Assembly: GCF_002929335.1 (NCBI RefSeq)
Contig: NZ_PJIL01000002.1
Span: 62,001-126,000 of the forward strand
Direction of reading: 5' to 3'
DNA: 64,000 bases
Origin: Arthrobacter sp. Y81
Lineage (GTDB): Bacteria > Actinomycetota > Actinomycetes > Actinomycetales > Micrococcaceae
Both the position numbers and the translations under genes were made by a program. The first letter of the stretch is position 1; each line of letters starts with the position of its first letter. Below the pieces are notes generated by a model that saw nothing but the letters and a program-made list of their open reading frames with translations, searched no databases and had not been told where the DNA came from. Positions 55,685 to 64,000 of this stretch are shown here, one piece after another.

Positions 55685-57012
55685 CCAAAGAGATTTACCG
55701 GCTTGACGATGTCCGCGTAGATCAGCAGCGCACTCATGCCCATCAGCAGCGCGGCCACCACGTAGGTCACCGGCAGGAGCTTGGCGATGTCAAACGCACC
55801 GGGGTCGGGCCGGCCGAAGAGCTTGGCCGCCCGCCGTCGGAAGCCTTCATAGAGCGCCCCGGCCACATGGCCCCCGTCCAGCGGCAGCAGCGGGACCAGG
55901 TTGAACACGGCGAGCGCGAAGTTCAGGCCGGCCAGCAGCCCCACCAGCGCAGCGAGCCTGGACTGCAGCGGGACCTCTTCCATGGCGGCCACTTCACCCG
56001 CCACGCGGCCCACACCCACCACGCTGATGGGTCCGTTGGGATCGCGGGGCTCTTCGCTGAAGGCCGCCTTGGCCACGCCCACCACCCGCGCGGGGAGGTT
56101 CAGGACGACGCCGGCCACCTGCTGGATGTTTTCCCCCGCCATGGGAAGAACGGATGACGCCGGCTGGGAGACAAGGGTGGTCTGGGCGCCGATCCCCAGG
56201 AAGCCGACTTCCTGGTACTGCAGGGTGCCGTTGGAATCAGTGGCCTGCCGGCCGTCTGCGCCGATGACCGGCCGGGCCGAGAGAACGGGGGTCACCGTAG
56301 TGGTGACGGGCGAGCCGTCCCGTTCCACCGTGATGCTGACTTCCCGGCCGGCGGAGGCCCGGATCCAGCCGGTGAGTTCGTCCCACTTAGTCACGGCCTT
56401 GCCGTCGAAGGACGTGATGGTGTCATTGGGCTTGAGCTGTGCCGCAGCCGCGGGAGTGGGCTTGCAGTCGGCGGAATCCGGATCCACGGTCTCCCCTGCC
56501 TTGACCTGGCATTTGGAGACGTCCGCAATGGTGGTGGTGGGTGTGCTGATCCCGAATCCCATCAACAGCACGGCCGTCAGCGCCACGCCGATCAGCAGGT
56601 TCATGGCGGGACCGCCGAGCATCACGATCACCTTCTTCCAGACCGGAAGCCGGTAGAAGACCCGCTTCTCGTCGCCGGGCCCCACTTCCTCGTGGGCCAT
56701 GGAACGTGCCTCGGTGGCGAGGGTCTGGAACATCCCGGTGCTGGACGGACGCACGGTGCCGTCGTCCTTGTTCGGCGGGTACATGCCGATCATGGACACG
56801 TAGCCGCCCAGCGGGATGGCCTTGACCCCGTACTCGGTCTCCCCCTTGCGCTTGGACCACAGCGTGGGGCCGAAGCCGATCATGTACTTGGTGACCCGCA
56901 CTTTGAACAGCTTGGCCGGAACCAGGTGGCCCACTTCATGCAGCGCGATGGAAATTGCGATGCCGATCGCCACAAAGACGACACCGAGGATGAAGAGAAT
57001 GACGGGACTCAT
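55681..57012 (-). CDS. rip1: Site-2 intramembrane zinc metalloprotease (RseP/Rip1 family)
   Basis: M50 protease that cleaves membrane-bound anti-sigma factors and similar substrates. The 443-residue protein has HEVGH at residues 25-29, one PDZ domain (about 165-265), and the second metal motif LVPLLPLDGGHVAGAL. Four membrane segments are visible. It lies 18 bp after dxr and is probably co-transcribed with it. ispG, usually next, is displaced by the inserted three-gene group. Confidence 0.93.
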   Translation of the reverse strand: MSPVILFILGVVFVAIGIAISIALHEVGHLVPAKLFKVRVTKYMIGFGPTLWSKRKGETEYGVKAIPLGGYVSMIGMYPPNKDDGTVRPSSTGMFQTLATEARSMAHEEVGPGDEKRVFYRLPVWKKVIVMLGGPAMNLLIGVALTAVLLMGFGISTPTTTIADVSKCQVKAGETVDPDSADCKPTPAAAAQLKPNDTITSFDGKAVTKWDELTGWIRASAGREVSITVERDGSPVTTTVTPVLSARPVIGADGRQATDSNGTLQYQEVGFLGIGAQTTLVSQPASSVLPMAGENIQQVAGVVLNLPARVVGVAKAAFSEEPRDPNGPISVVGVGRVAGEVAAMEEVPLQSRLAALVGLLAGLNFALAVFNLVPLLPLDGGHVAGALYEGFRRRAAKLFGRPDPGAFDIAKLLPVTYVVAALLMGMSALLIYADIVKPVNLFG

Positions 57013-57030
57013 GCTTAGATCTGCTGCTTC

Positions 57031-58215
57031 CTAGAGACTGCTCACTGCTAAACGTTCGTGGGTGCGCGCTCGTGCCCACGTTTCAGCATCCAGCACGGAC
57101 TCAACTGTCAGCCCGGAAGATCCTGGGTGTTCGCTGAGCACCGCTTCGATAGTATCCACAATGTCCGTGAACCGGATCCGGCCGGAGTGGAAGGCCGTCA
57201 CGGCCTCTTCGTTGGCAGCATTGAAAACGGCGGGATAGGTGCTTCCCTGCTTGGCAGCGTCCTTGGCGAGCGCGACGGCGGGGAACGCCTCGGCGTCGAG
57301 CGGTTCGAAGGTCCAACTGGTTGCCTGGGTCCAATCGCACGGCGTGGCCGCGTTCGGGACACGGTCCGGCCATCCCAGCCCGAGGGCGATGGGCAGGCGC
57401 ATGTCCGGCGGCGAGGCCTGGGCAATGATGGAGCCGTCCACGAACTGGACCATGGAATGGACCACGGACTGAGGGTGGACAACGACGTCGATGCGGTCCA
57501 GCGGGATGTCGAACAGCAGGTGCGCCTCGATCACTTCAAGGCCTTTGTTCACCAGGCTGGCGGAGTTGGTGGTGACCATCAGGCCCATGTCCCAGGTGGG
57601 GTGCGCCAGGGCATCCTGCGGCGAGACGTTGTGCAGTTCCTCGCGTGTCCTGCCGCGGAAGGGCCCGCCGGAGGCCGTCAGGATGAGCCGGTCCACCTCG
57701 GCAGCCGTGCCGGAACGCAGGCATTGTGCGATGGCCGAGTGCTCGGAATCCACCGGGACGATCTGGCCTTCCCGCGCGGCAGCCTTTACCAGGGCACCGC
57801 CGACGATCAGGGATTCCTTGTTGGCCAGTGCCAGGGTGGCGCCTGACTTCAAGGCCGCCAGCGTCGGTGCCAGCCCGATGGAGCCGGTGATGCCGTTGAG
57901 CACCACGTCCGCGTCGATCTCCGCAATCCTGGTGGAGGCATCCGGGCCGGTGATGATCTCGGGGCGGTAACCGGTGACGCCGGCCGCACGGGCGGCGTCG
58001 TCGATCAGTTCCTGCAGGACGGACGCATCGCCGCTGGCGGTGCCCACGGCCTTCGCCTTCGTGTGCACGGCCTGCCGGGCAAGGAGGTCAAGGTTGCCGC
58101 CGCCGGCACTCAGCGCCACCACCTCGAAAAGGTGCGGGGCGCCGTCGACGACGTCTATCGCCTGGGTGCCGATGGAACCGGTGGATCCGAGAAGAACGAT
58201 TCTGCGTGGCTGCAT
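57031..58215 (-). CDS. dxr: 1-deoxy-D-xylulose 5-phosphate reductoisomerase
   Basis: First committed enzyme of the non-mevalonate isoprenoid pathway; the target of fosmidomycin. The 394-residue protein has the NADPH motif [16 protein letters not shown] at the N-terminus, [15 protein letters not shown], the metal and substrate motif [14 protein letters not shown], and ASGGPFRG. Length is normal. It starts at ATG 58215 and is followed by rip1. Confidence 0.97.
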   Translation of the reverse strand: MQPRRIVLLGSTGSIGTQAIDVVDGAPHLFEVVALSAGGGNLDLLARQAVHTKAKAVGTASGDASVLQELIDDAARAAGVTGYRPEIITGPDASTRIAEIDADVVLNGITGSIGLAPTLAALKSGATLALANKESLIVGGALVKAAAREGQIVPVDSEHSAIAQCLRSGTAAEVDRLILTASGGPFRGRTREELHNVSPQDALAHPTWDMGLMVTTNSASLVNKGLEVIEAHLLFDIPLDRIDVVVHPQSVVHSMVQFVDGSIIAQASPPDMRLPIALGLGWPDRVPNAATPCDWTQATSWTFEPLDAEAFPAVALAKDAAKQGSTYPAVFNAANEEAVTAFHSGRIRFTDIVDTIEAVLSEHPGSSGLTVESVLDAETWARARTHERLAVSSL

Positions 58216-58261
58216 CCGTTAAGTATCCCGCACGTGACTGGCCTGCCGGCGCCTGCGCGGC

Positions 58262-59005
58262 CTACCCGAAGGCCAGCTCCACCACGCCCTTGGTAATCGT
58301 GGATACGGCTCCCGTGTAGGCGATCACCACCACAATCCGGCGGACGGCCGCCGGCCGCACCCGCCCCGACAGCAGGTCTCCTGCGACGATTCCGAGCACC
58401 ATGGCGACCAGGACCCCCAGCCACTGCCAGCCTTCGAGGGCGGGAACATGCCCGCCGGAAAAGAAGTACTTGGTCAGCAGCGAGGACAGGCCCGTGGTGA
58501 CGAAGTAAGGCTGCAGGGTAGCGCCGAAGCTCTTCTGGTCCCAGCGCGTGGCGATGGCATAGGCAGTGATCGCCGGTCCGCCCACGCCTGCCGCGGCGTT
58601 CATCAGGCCGCTGGAAAACCCCAGGGACATCATGGGCACCGGCCCGCTGGCGCGCCAGGAACTCCGGGTCAGCCGCTGGGAAGCGAGCAGGGCGATGATG
58701 AGCAGCACACCGATGCAGATTTCCAGCGGCGCCTCGGGGACATTGCCGGCGAGCCAGGCACCCGGGGCCACGCCCACCACCGCGGAGGCGGCCAGGCCGG
58801 CGTAGCGCCGCCAGTTGACGTGCCGCCACACCCGGGACAGGACCAGCAGCGACGACGCCGCGCCGCAGAGGTTGATGATCATCACCCCGTCAAAGGGGCC
58901 AAGCAGCACCACCAGGACCGGCGATACGAGGAGGCCGAAGCCGAGGCCTGCAATACGCTGGGCCATCGCCCCGGCGACAACAGCGATGAGCACCAGCGCA
59001 AACAT
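58262..59005 (-). CDS. TauE/SafE (TSUP) family membrane exporter, second copy
   Basis: A 247-residue polytopic protein with TSUP-like repeats (FGLLVSPVLVVLLGPFDGV; FSSGLMNAAAGVGGPAITAYAI, with the GGP core). It differs clearly from the copy at 48048. Its substrate is unknown; sulfite or sulfonate export is typical. ATG 59005 is 6 nt after TAGGAT, suggesting a leaderless transcript. It is divergent from the lipase-maturation-factor gene, about 60 bp away. Confidence 0.88.
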   Translation of the reverse strand: MFALVLIAVVAGAMAQRIAGLGFGLLVSPVLVVLLGPFDGVMIINLCGAASSLLVLSRVWRHVNWRRYAGLAASAVVGVAPGAWLAGNVPEAPLEICIGVLLIIALLASQRLTRSSWRASGPVPMMSLGFSSGLMNAAAGVGGPAITAYAIATRWDQKSFGATLQPYFVTTGLSSLLTKYFFSGGHVPALEGWQWLGVLVAMVLGIVAGDLLSGRVRPAAVRRIVVVIAYTGAVSTITKGVVELAFG

Positions 59006-59011
59006 GGTTCG

Positions 59012-59017
59012 ATCCTA
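59012..59017 (-). promoter_or_regulatory. Candidate -10 of the second TSUP gene (leaderless)
   Basis: TAGGAT on the minus strand ends 6 nt before ATG 59005. It overlaps the compact divergent region used by the plus-strand gene. Confidence 0.4.
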
Positions 59018-59030
59018 GTGCTGCGGTGCA

Positions 59031-59058
59031 TTGACGCCGCGGACGGCAGGCGTAACGT
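59031..59058 (+). promoter_or_regulatory. Promoter of the lipase-maturation-factor-like gene
   Basis: TTGACG (59031-59036), 16-nt spacer, TAACGT (59053-59058), then 7 nt to GTG 59066. The -35 is near consensus. Confidence 0.6.
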
Positions 59059-59065
59059 GAACAAC

Positions 59066-60544
59066 GTGGAGTGGACCGCATGGTTCGACGCGCCGGAGTA
59101 TGAGCTCGCCCGGCAGGTGCTGCAGCGCGGCATTGCCACGATCTTCTTCGTGGCGTTCCTCTCCTGCCTCAACCAGTTCCCCGCGCTGCTCGGCGAGCGC
59201 GGCCTGCTCCCGGTCCCCGACTACGTGGACAGCTTCAGGCGGCGCCGGCGGCCCAGCCTGTTCCTCTGGCTCTACTCGGACCGCCTGCTGCGGTGGGTCT
59301 GCTGGAGCGGCATGGCCATCGCGGCCACGATCGTAGCGGGGCTCCCCCAGATCGGGCCGCCATGGCTGCCAATGATCGCGTTCCTGTCCCTGTGGCTGCT
59401 GTACATGTCGATCGTGAACGTGGGCCAGACATTCTACGGGTTCGGCTGGGAAATGCTGTTGCTTGAAGCCGGGTTCATTGTGGCGTTCCTGGGTTCGGAC
59501 CAGACTCCCCCGCCACGGACCATCCTGATCCTGCTGGCGTGGCTGCTGTTCAGGCTTGAGTTCGGTGCCGGAATGATCAAGATCCGCGGAGGCAGCGAAT
59601 GGCGCGACCTGACCGCCCTGTACTACCACCACGAGACCCAGCCGATGCCCGGACCGTTAAGCCGCCAGGCGCACCTGCTCCCCAAGCCCCTGCACCGGAT
59701 GGAGGTCCTGGGCAACCATTTCGCTCAGCTGGTGGTCCCGTTCTTCCTCTTCGCCCCGCAGCCGCTGGCCAGCATCGCCGCGGGCATCGTCATCTTTACC
59801 CAGCTGTGGCTCGTGGCGAGCGGGAACTTTGCCTGGCTCAACTGGATGGCCATCCTGCTGGCCTTCGCGGCCATCAGTGATCCGGTGGCCCACGCTGTGC
59901 TGCCCGTTATCCCGTTGGACTGGCACGCATCCGGTTCCGGCGCGGGCACCGGCGGTGCGCAGACCCCGGTGTGGTGGCTCGCCGTCGTCCTCGCCGTGAC
60001 GCTGCTCCTGCTGGTCCTCAGCTACTGGCCTGTCCGGAACCTCCTCCAGCACCGGCAGCTCATGAACGCCAGCTTCAACCGCTGGCAGCTGGGCAACACG
60101 TACGGGGCCTTCGGCACCGTGACCAAAATGCGGATCGAGATCGTGGTGGAAGGGACCCTCGACGCCGAACCCGACGACGATTCCGACTGGCGGGAGTACG
60201 GTTTCCGGGGAAAGCCCGGCGACGTCCGCCGGCTGCCGCGCCAATGGGCCCCGTATCACCTCCGGCTGGACTGGCTTATGTGGTTCCTGCCCCTTCGCAC
60301 CGTCCACGAGGAGTGGTTCTACGCCTTCCTGGCCAAGCTGCTGGAAGCTGACGAGCCGGTGCTCCGGCTCCTGCGCCAGGACCCGTTCGACGGCGCCCGC
60401 CCCCGGTGGGTGCGTGTGCACAGCTACCTCTACCGCTTCGCGAGCCGTGCGGAATACCGCGAAACAGGCCAGCGCTGGATCCGGACCCTGCTGTATGAAG
60501 CCATCCCGCCGCTGTCCCTCCCACCGGGGCACCGACGGCGCTGA
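59066..60544 (+). CDS. Lipase maturation factor family membrane protein
   Basis: A polytopic protein of about 492 residues. The family core is clear: RLEFGAGMIKIRGGSEWRDLTALYYHHETQPMPGP in pieces, then a C-terminal soluble domain (WREYGFRGKPGDVRRLPRQWAPYHLRLDWLMWF). Animal LMF1 folds lipases in the ER; the bacterial role is unknown. The frame is open far upstream over the TSUP gene, but this is spurious. I use GTG 59066 because of the promoter; GTG 59057, with a weak AGG upstream, is an alternative three codons earlier. Confidence 0.85.
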   Translation: MEWTAWFDAPEYELARQVLQRGIATIFFVAFLSCLNQFPALLGERGLLPVPDYVDSFRRRRRPSLFLWLYSDRLLRWVCWSGMAIAATIVAGLPQIGPPWLPMIAFLSLWLLYMSIVNVGQTFYGFGWEMLLLEAGFIVAFLGSDQTPPPRTILILLAWLLFRLEFGAGMIKIRGGSEWRDLTALYYHHETQPMPGPLSRQAHLLPKPLHRMEVLGNHFAQLVVPFFLFAPQPLASIAAGIVIFTQLWLVASGNFAWLNWMAILLAFAAISDPVAHAVLPVIPLDWHASGSGAGTGGAQTPVWWLAVVLAVTLLLLVLSYWPVRNLLQHRQLMNASFNRWQLGNTYGAFGTVTKMRIEIVVEGTLDAEPDDDSDWREYGFRGKPGDVRRLPRQWAPYHLRLDWLMWFLPLRTVHEEWFYAFLAKLLEADEPVLRLLRQDPFDGARPRWVRVHSYLYRFASRAEYRETGQRWIRTLLYEAIPPLSLPPGHRRR

Positions 60545-60546
60545 TG

Positions 60547-61224
60547 TTACACAGGCTTCAGGGCGTAGCGGCGCTCGGGACGGCCTGCACCGTACTTGAG
60601 CCGCACCTCCACCCTGGACTCGTCGTGGAGGTATTCGAGGTACCTGCGGGCACTGACCCGGGACGTGCCCAGCAGATCGGCCACTTCGGCGGCCGACAGG
60701 TCCGCCTCGGCGGAGTTGAGCACGTCCACCACGCGCTTGAGGGTTTCGGGGCTGCAGCCTTTGGGAAGGTGGGGCTCGGTGCGTTCGGCGCTTTCCAGCC
60801 CGAAGACCCGGTTGACGTCCGATTGCTCAGCAACGTCCTTGGCGAGGTCCAGGCCCTGGTAGGCGCTGCGGTAGTGCTCAAGGCGTTCCTGCAAGTCTGT
60901 CTGCGAGAACGGCTTGATCAGGTAGTGGACAATCCCGCCCCGCAGCGCACGGCGGACTGTCTCCACCTCTCGGGCGGCACTGATCACCAGCACGTCCAGT
61001 TCAGGCGCCGCCTCGCGGAGCCTGGTCATGAGGTCCAGCCCGTTGATATCGGGCAGGTGGATGTCCAGCAGGACCAGGTCAGGCTGCAGGCGGGCGGTTT
61101 CCACCATGGCCTGGGCTCCGGTGTGCGCAACCCCCACGACGGCGAATCCCGGCGTGCGCTGGATAAAGCCGGCATGGACTTTGGCCACCATGAAGTCGTC
61201 GTCGACGATCAGGACATTGATCAT
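60547..61224 (-). CDS. CitB/DcuR-family response regulator
   Basis: A 225-residue regulator with an N-terminal receiver (acidic DDD at 8-10, phospho-acceptor Asp54 in LVLLDIHLPDINGLDL, Lys in YLIKPFSQTDL) and a C-terminal helix-turn-helix typical of the CitB/DcuR class (LSAAEVADLLGTSRVSARRYLEYL). ATG 61224 overlaps the kinase stop as ATGA. It is expected to act on the facing tricarboxylate transporter genes. Confidence 0.92.
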   Translation of the reverse strand: MINVLIVDDDFMVAKVHAGFIQRTPGFAVVGVAHTGAQAMVETARLQPDLVLLDIHLPDINGLDLMTRLREAAPELDVLVISAAREVETVRRALRGGIVHYLIKPFSQTDLQERLEHYRSAYQGLDLAKDVAEQSDVNRVFGLESAERTEPHLPKGCSPETLKRVVDVLNSAEADLSAAEVADLLGTSRVSARRYLEYLHDESRVEVRLKYGAGRPERRYALKPV

Positions 61225-62846
61225 GGCTTGGCCACCTTTCCTTTGCCTGGCATCCGTTTCAGCGGCGCCCTTTTCAATCGTGCGGTGAAGACCGCACCGC
61301 CGTCGTTTGCCACGGCAAGCTCTCCGCCGCTGCGCCGGCACACGACACGCGAAAGCGCCAGGCCAAAGCCCCTGCCGCCCGCGGGTCCCGGCTTTTTGGT
61401 GGTGAAGCCCTGCCGGAAGATTTCTTCGGTAGCCGCAGCATCGATGCCCGGGCCGGTGTCCCGGACAGTAACCACCACTTCCTCGGGACTGTCCTCGACG
61501 AGGACCCGGACAGTCGCCTCCGCGGCCCCCGTGACGGCGTCGAGGGCGTTGTCCACGAGGTTACCCACCACAGTTGTCAGGTCCCGGGCGAGCTCGTCGT
61601 CAACCCGCTCCAGCGCAGACTGCGGGTCAAGCTGGAGGGTGACTCCCCGCTCTGTGGCGAGGCTGGACTTGGCGATCAGCAGGGCAGCCAGCGCCGGGTC
61701 CTGGATGCGGCTGGTCACCTCATCATTGAGCCTGGTCCGGTCCAGGGTGGCGCCATTAACGAACTGCACCACGGAATCGTACTCGCCGATCTGGATCAGG
61801 CCGGAAATGACGTGCAGCTGGTTGGCGAACTCATGGGCCTGCGCGCGCAGGGTATCGGTGGCGGTCCGGGTGGCGCCCAGTTCGCGCTCCAAGGACGAGA
61901 GTTCGGTCCGGTCTCGCAGGGTGGTGACGGAGCCGATGTCGCGGCCGCGGGAACGGATGGGCACGCGGTTCAGCACCACCAGGCGCTCGCCCACCAGCAC
62001 CAGCTGGTCCGGACCTGGCTGCTCCCGGGTCAGGACGTCCTTCAGCGCAGGGTCCACCGGCAGGACCGCCAGGACCTTGCCTACGCAGTCCGCGGGCAGG
62101 CCCAGCAGTTCGCGGGCACTGTCATTGGCCACGGTGATGCGTTCGTGCGGGTCGAGAGCCACCACCCCCTCCTTCAGCCCATGCAGCATGGCCTCGCGGT
62201 TCTCCACCAGCCCGGTGATTTCGCTGGGTTCCATGCCCAGGGTCTGCCGCTTGACGCGGCGGGACAGCAGCAGCGAGCCTGCCACGCCCAACACGCTGGC
62301 CACTCCCAGATATGTGAGCAGGTTGGGTACGGCGTCACCCAGCCGCTCCCAGGTGGACGGGTAGTCCCGGCTGATGGAGGCGATGCCGATCATTTTTCCG
62401 GCGTCGTCGAGGACCGGGACGTGGGCGGACAGTACCGGGGCGGCATTGCCGTCCACCACGCCGGTCCACGCCCGCCCCTCCATCACGTGGCTCTCGCCCA
62501 GCTCCAGCGGACGGCCCAGCATTCCGGGGTCCGAAGAGGCCACTACCGTGCGGTCCAATCTGGCAAGGGCCACTTGCGCGGATCCGGAGACGGTGCGGAC
62601 CGACTCCGCGACCGCCGGCAGGGCAGAGCCGCCGCGCGATTCGGCCGAAGGCAGCAGTGCACGGACGGTGGGGTTGTTGCCCAGCGCTTCCGCGGCCGAC
62701 AGGGCGCGGCGGCCTTCGATCCGTTCAAAGGCCGCAGCGGACTGTGCCAGGGAGATGGCGACGACGGCCACAAGGACGGCCAGGACAATCAACAACTGCA
62801 GGACCAGGTATTGCCCGGCGAGGGACATTCCTCTTCGTCGAGTCAC
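61221..62846 (-). CDS. CitA/DcuS-family sensor histidine kinase
   Basis: A 541-residue membrane kinase. A first helix (about 10-35), an extracytoplasmic PAS-like sensor (36-170), a second helix (172-195), a cytoplasmic PAS domain (HERITVANDSARELLGL), the phospho-acceptor region (AHEFANQLHVISGLIQIG) and an HATPase (DLTTVVGNLVDNALDA; DTGPGI; GRGFGLALSR) are visible. This class senses extracellular di- and tricarboxylates. GTG 62846 has AGGAAAG 7 nt upstream. Confidence 0.92.
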   Translation of the reverse strand: MTRRRGMSLAGQYLVLQLLIVLAVLVAVVAISLAQSAAAFERIEGRRALSAAEALGNNPTVRALLPSAESRGGSALPAVAESVRTVSGSAQVALARLDRTVVASSDPGMLGRPLELGESHVMEGRAWTGVVDGNAAPVLSAHVPVLDDAGKMIGIASISRDYPSTWERLGDAVPNLLTYLGVASVLGVAGSLLLSRRVKRQTLGMEPSEITGLVENREAMLHGLKEGVVALDPHERITVANDSARELLGLPADCVGKVLAVLPVDPALKDVLTREQPGPDQLVLVGERLVVLNRVPIRSRGRDIGSVTTLRDRTELSSLERELGATRTATDTLRAQAHEFANQLHVISGLIQIGEYDSVVQFVNGATLDRTRLNDEVTSRIQDPALAALLIAKSSLATERGVTLQLDPQSALERVDDELARDLTTVVGNLVDNALDAVTGAAEATVRVLVEDSPEEVVVTVRDTGPGIDAAATEEIFRQGFTTKKPGPAGGRGFGLALSRVVCRRSGGELAVANDGGAVFTARLKRAPLKRMPGKGKVAKP

Positions 62847-63151
62847 GTGCCGTCTTTCCTATTTTCTGAGTGCCGGTTCAGCCGGCTTCGTGAAACCAGA
62901 GGCCGGAGTGCGTGCGCGGGGCTCCCGATCCGCCGCGATGCGCTGAACTATACCCCACCCCGGAATGCCGGTACCCGGTCGGTTTCCAGGGCAGGCTCCG
63001 CGACGGTTGAGAACCGGAAACGTGAACGAAATGAACTTAACTTTCTCTGCGTACACAAGAGTGATGCCCGTCACTTTCGGGCCTAGCATCAAATCACCAG
63101 TCAGTTTTGCTGACCTGTTTTACCGAGAACTTTACTGAGAAGAGGAACACC
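62847..63151. other. 305-bp divergent regulatory region, citA-type kinase versus tctC
   Basis: No ORF. It carries both promoters. A TAGCAT (63084-63089) is a plausible -10 for tctC; a GTGA-N6-TCAC dyad sits 9 bp before it (63060-63075). The rest holds GC-rich sequence in which I see no further clear structure. Confidence 0.6.
63060..63075. promoter_or_regulatory. CRP/GlxR-like operator
   Basis: AGTGATGCCCGTCACT is a perfect GTGA-N6-TCAC dyad with matching outer A/T, close to the CRP/GlxR consensus TGTGA-N6-TCACA. It is placed just upstream of the tctC -10. Confidence 0.45.
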
Positions 63152-64000
63152 ATGCGCCAGATCCGCGCATTGCGAATTGCCGCCGTCGCCGCCGGTATCG
63201 CCCTGATGGCCACCGGCTGCGGTGCCACGGGAAAGAGCTCCACCGGCGGTGCCACCTCCGGCGCCCCTGCCGGCCCGCTGACCGGCCTCCAGATCATGGT
63301 CCCCAACACCCCCGGCGGCGGCTACGACACAACTGCCCGCGTCGCGGCCAAGGTTCTCGACGACGAGAAGGTCGCCACCAACACCGAAGTGTTCAACCTC
63401 GCCGGCGCAGGCGGAACTGTGGGCCTGGCCCGCATCGTCAACGAAAAGGGCAACGGCGACCTCGCCATGCTCATGGGGCTGGGCGTGGTGGGCGCGAGCT
63501 ACACCAACAAGTCCGAATCCAAGCTGACAGACACCACGCCGCTGGCCAAGCTCATTGAAGAGCCCGGCGCCATCATGGTCAACAAGGATTCGCCCTACAA
63601 GACCATCGATGACCTGGTGACCGCCTGGAAGGCCAACCCCGGCTCCATCAGCGTGGGCGGAGGCTCCTCCCCGGGCGGCCCCGACCACCTGCTGCCCATG
63701 CAGCTCGCCGGAGCCGTGGGAATCGACGCCACCAAGGTGAACTTCGTCTCCTACGACGGCGGCGGAGACCTCCTGCCGGCCATCCTGGGCAACAAGGTGG
63801 GCTTCGCGGCCTCCGGCGCCGGCGAATACCTGCAGCAGATTCAATCCGGCGAGGTCCGCGTGCTGGCAACCAGCGGCGAGGAACGGCTGGACGGCGTGGA
63901 TGCACCCACCCTGAAGGAGTCCGGCATCGACCTGGTGTTCACCAACTGGCGCGGCATGGTGGCCCCTCCGGGAATCAGCGACGCCGACAAGGCCAAGCTC
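63152..64000 (+). CDS. tctC: Tripartite tricarboxylate transporter substrate-binding protein (partial)
   Basis: Extracytoplasmic solute receptor of a TTT (TctABC) system for citrate-like acids. The window holds the first 283 residues; the gene runs off the right edge. The signal peptide ends in a lipobox (ALMATGC, Cys at about residue 23), followed by the family motifs MVPNTPGGGYDTTAR, NLAGAGGTVGLARI and GGGSSPGGPDHLLP. ATG 63152 has AGAGGA 6 nt upstream. The membrane genes tctB and tctA are expected just outside the window; the divergent two-component system probably controls it. Confidence 0.93.
   Translation, partial: MRQIRALRIAAVAAGIALMATGCGATGKSSTGGATSGAPAGPLTGLQIMVPNTPGGGYDTTARVAAKVLDDEKVATNTEVFNLAGAGGTVGLARIVNEKGNGDLAMLMGLGVVGASYTNKSESKLTDTTPLAKLIEEPGAIMVNKDSPYKTIDDLVTAWKANPGSISVGGGSSPGGPDHLLPMQLAGAVGIDATKVNFVSYDGGGDLLPAILGNKVGFAASGAGEYLQQIQSGEVRVLATSGEERLDGVDAPTLKESGIDLVFTNWRGMVAPPGISDADKAKL

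Noticed and set aside
58448..59065. Upstream 200-codon extension of the LMF-like frame.
   Set aside because: It lies antisense over the second TSUP gene, has no similarity to the family, and a good promoter with a leaderless start is placed at 59031-59066.

Overview
The window is a 64-kb piece of a high-GC actinobacterial chromosome. Protein style, gene order and the mixture of GTG/TTG and apparently leaderless starts point to an Arthrobacter/Pseudarthrobacter-type member of the Micrococcaceae; this is inferred from recalled family resemblance, since no search was run. Most of it is the conserved actinobacterial housekeeping arc ftsK - rnj - dapA - dapB - M16 peptidase - pnp - rpsO - ribF - truB - rbfA - infB - ylxR - nusA - rimP - proS - ispG - rip1 - dxr, nearly all on the minus strand, with accessory genes between the conserved blocks. 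There are no rRNA or tRNA genes, no CRISPR array, no insertion sequence and no prophage that I can support. Positions 1-60 are only the 3' flank of ftsK.

1-8.8 kb: DNA translocase FtsK, RNase J, DapA and DapB (lysine/diaminopimelate synthesis), interrupted by a small DUF222-like ORF behind a LexA-type box, a membrane acyltransferase-like protein and a small membrane protein. 8.9-17 kb: a molybdenum-cofactor island. The minus-strand series is response regulator - histidine kinase - membrane-anchored molybdopterin oxidoreductase - moeA - moaC - mogA - moaE, most junctions overlapping; moaA-moaD run divergently. 17-19.8 kb: an accessory patch with a LuxR regulator, two small proteins and a frameshifted SnoaL-like gene lying between two 18-bp direct repeats. 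19.8-27.5 kb: M16 peptidase, pnp, rpsO, the tryptophan-catabolic pair kynA-kynU, and ribF. 27.7-37.3 kb: accessory genes (DUF937 protein, P-loop ATPase, GNAT, DUF222-HNH nuclease, aminotransferase, thioredoxin, deaminase, secreted ScyD-like protein) around truB. 37.4-43.4 kb: the rimP-nusA-ylxR-infB-rbfA translation/transcription operon. 43.4-50.7 kb: DUF4439 protein, VIT1-type transporter, APH(6)-type kinase, PLP decarboxylase, TauE/SafE exporter and proS. 51-58 kb: lipoprotein, GNAT, ispG, an inserted YciI/DUF3307-like/SatD-like group, rip1 and dxr. 58-64 kb: a second TauE/SafE exporter, a lipase-maturation-factor homologue, and a CitB/CitA-type two-component system facing a tripartite tricarboxylate binding protein that runs off the window.

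The most interesting unexplained locus is the SatD-like/DUF3307-like pair inserted between rip1 and ispG. Its 105-bp AT-rich promoter region holds a good sigma70-type promoter with a leaderless start and four direct CTGATT repeats spaced exactly 28 bp apart. Other signals worth a second look are the LexA-like box, the frameshifted SnoaL gene, a hairpin that can hide the ribosome-binding site of the ScyD-like gene, a 16-bp tandem repeat carrying the rbfA stop codon, an inverted repeat in the gene-free region upstream of proS, and the rpsO leader hairpin.
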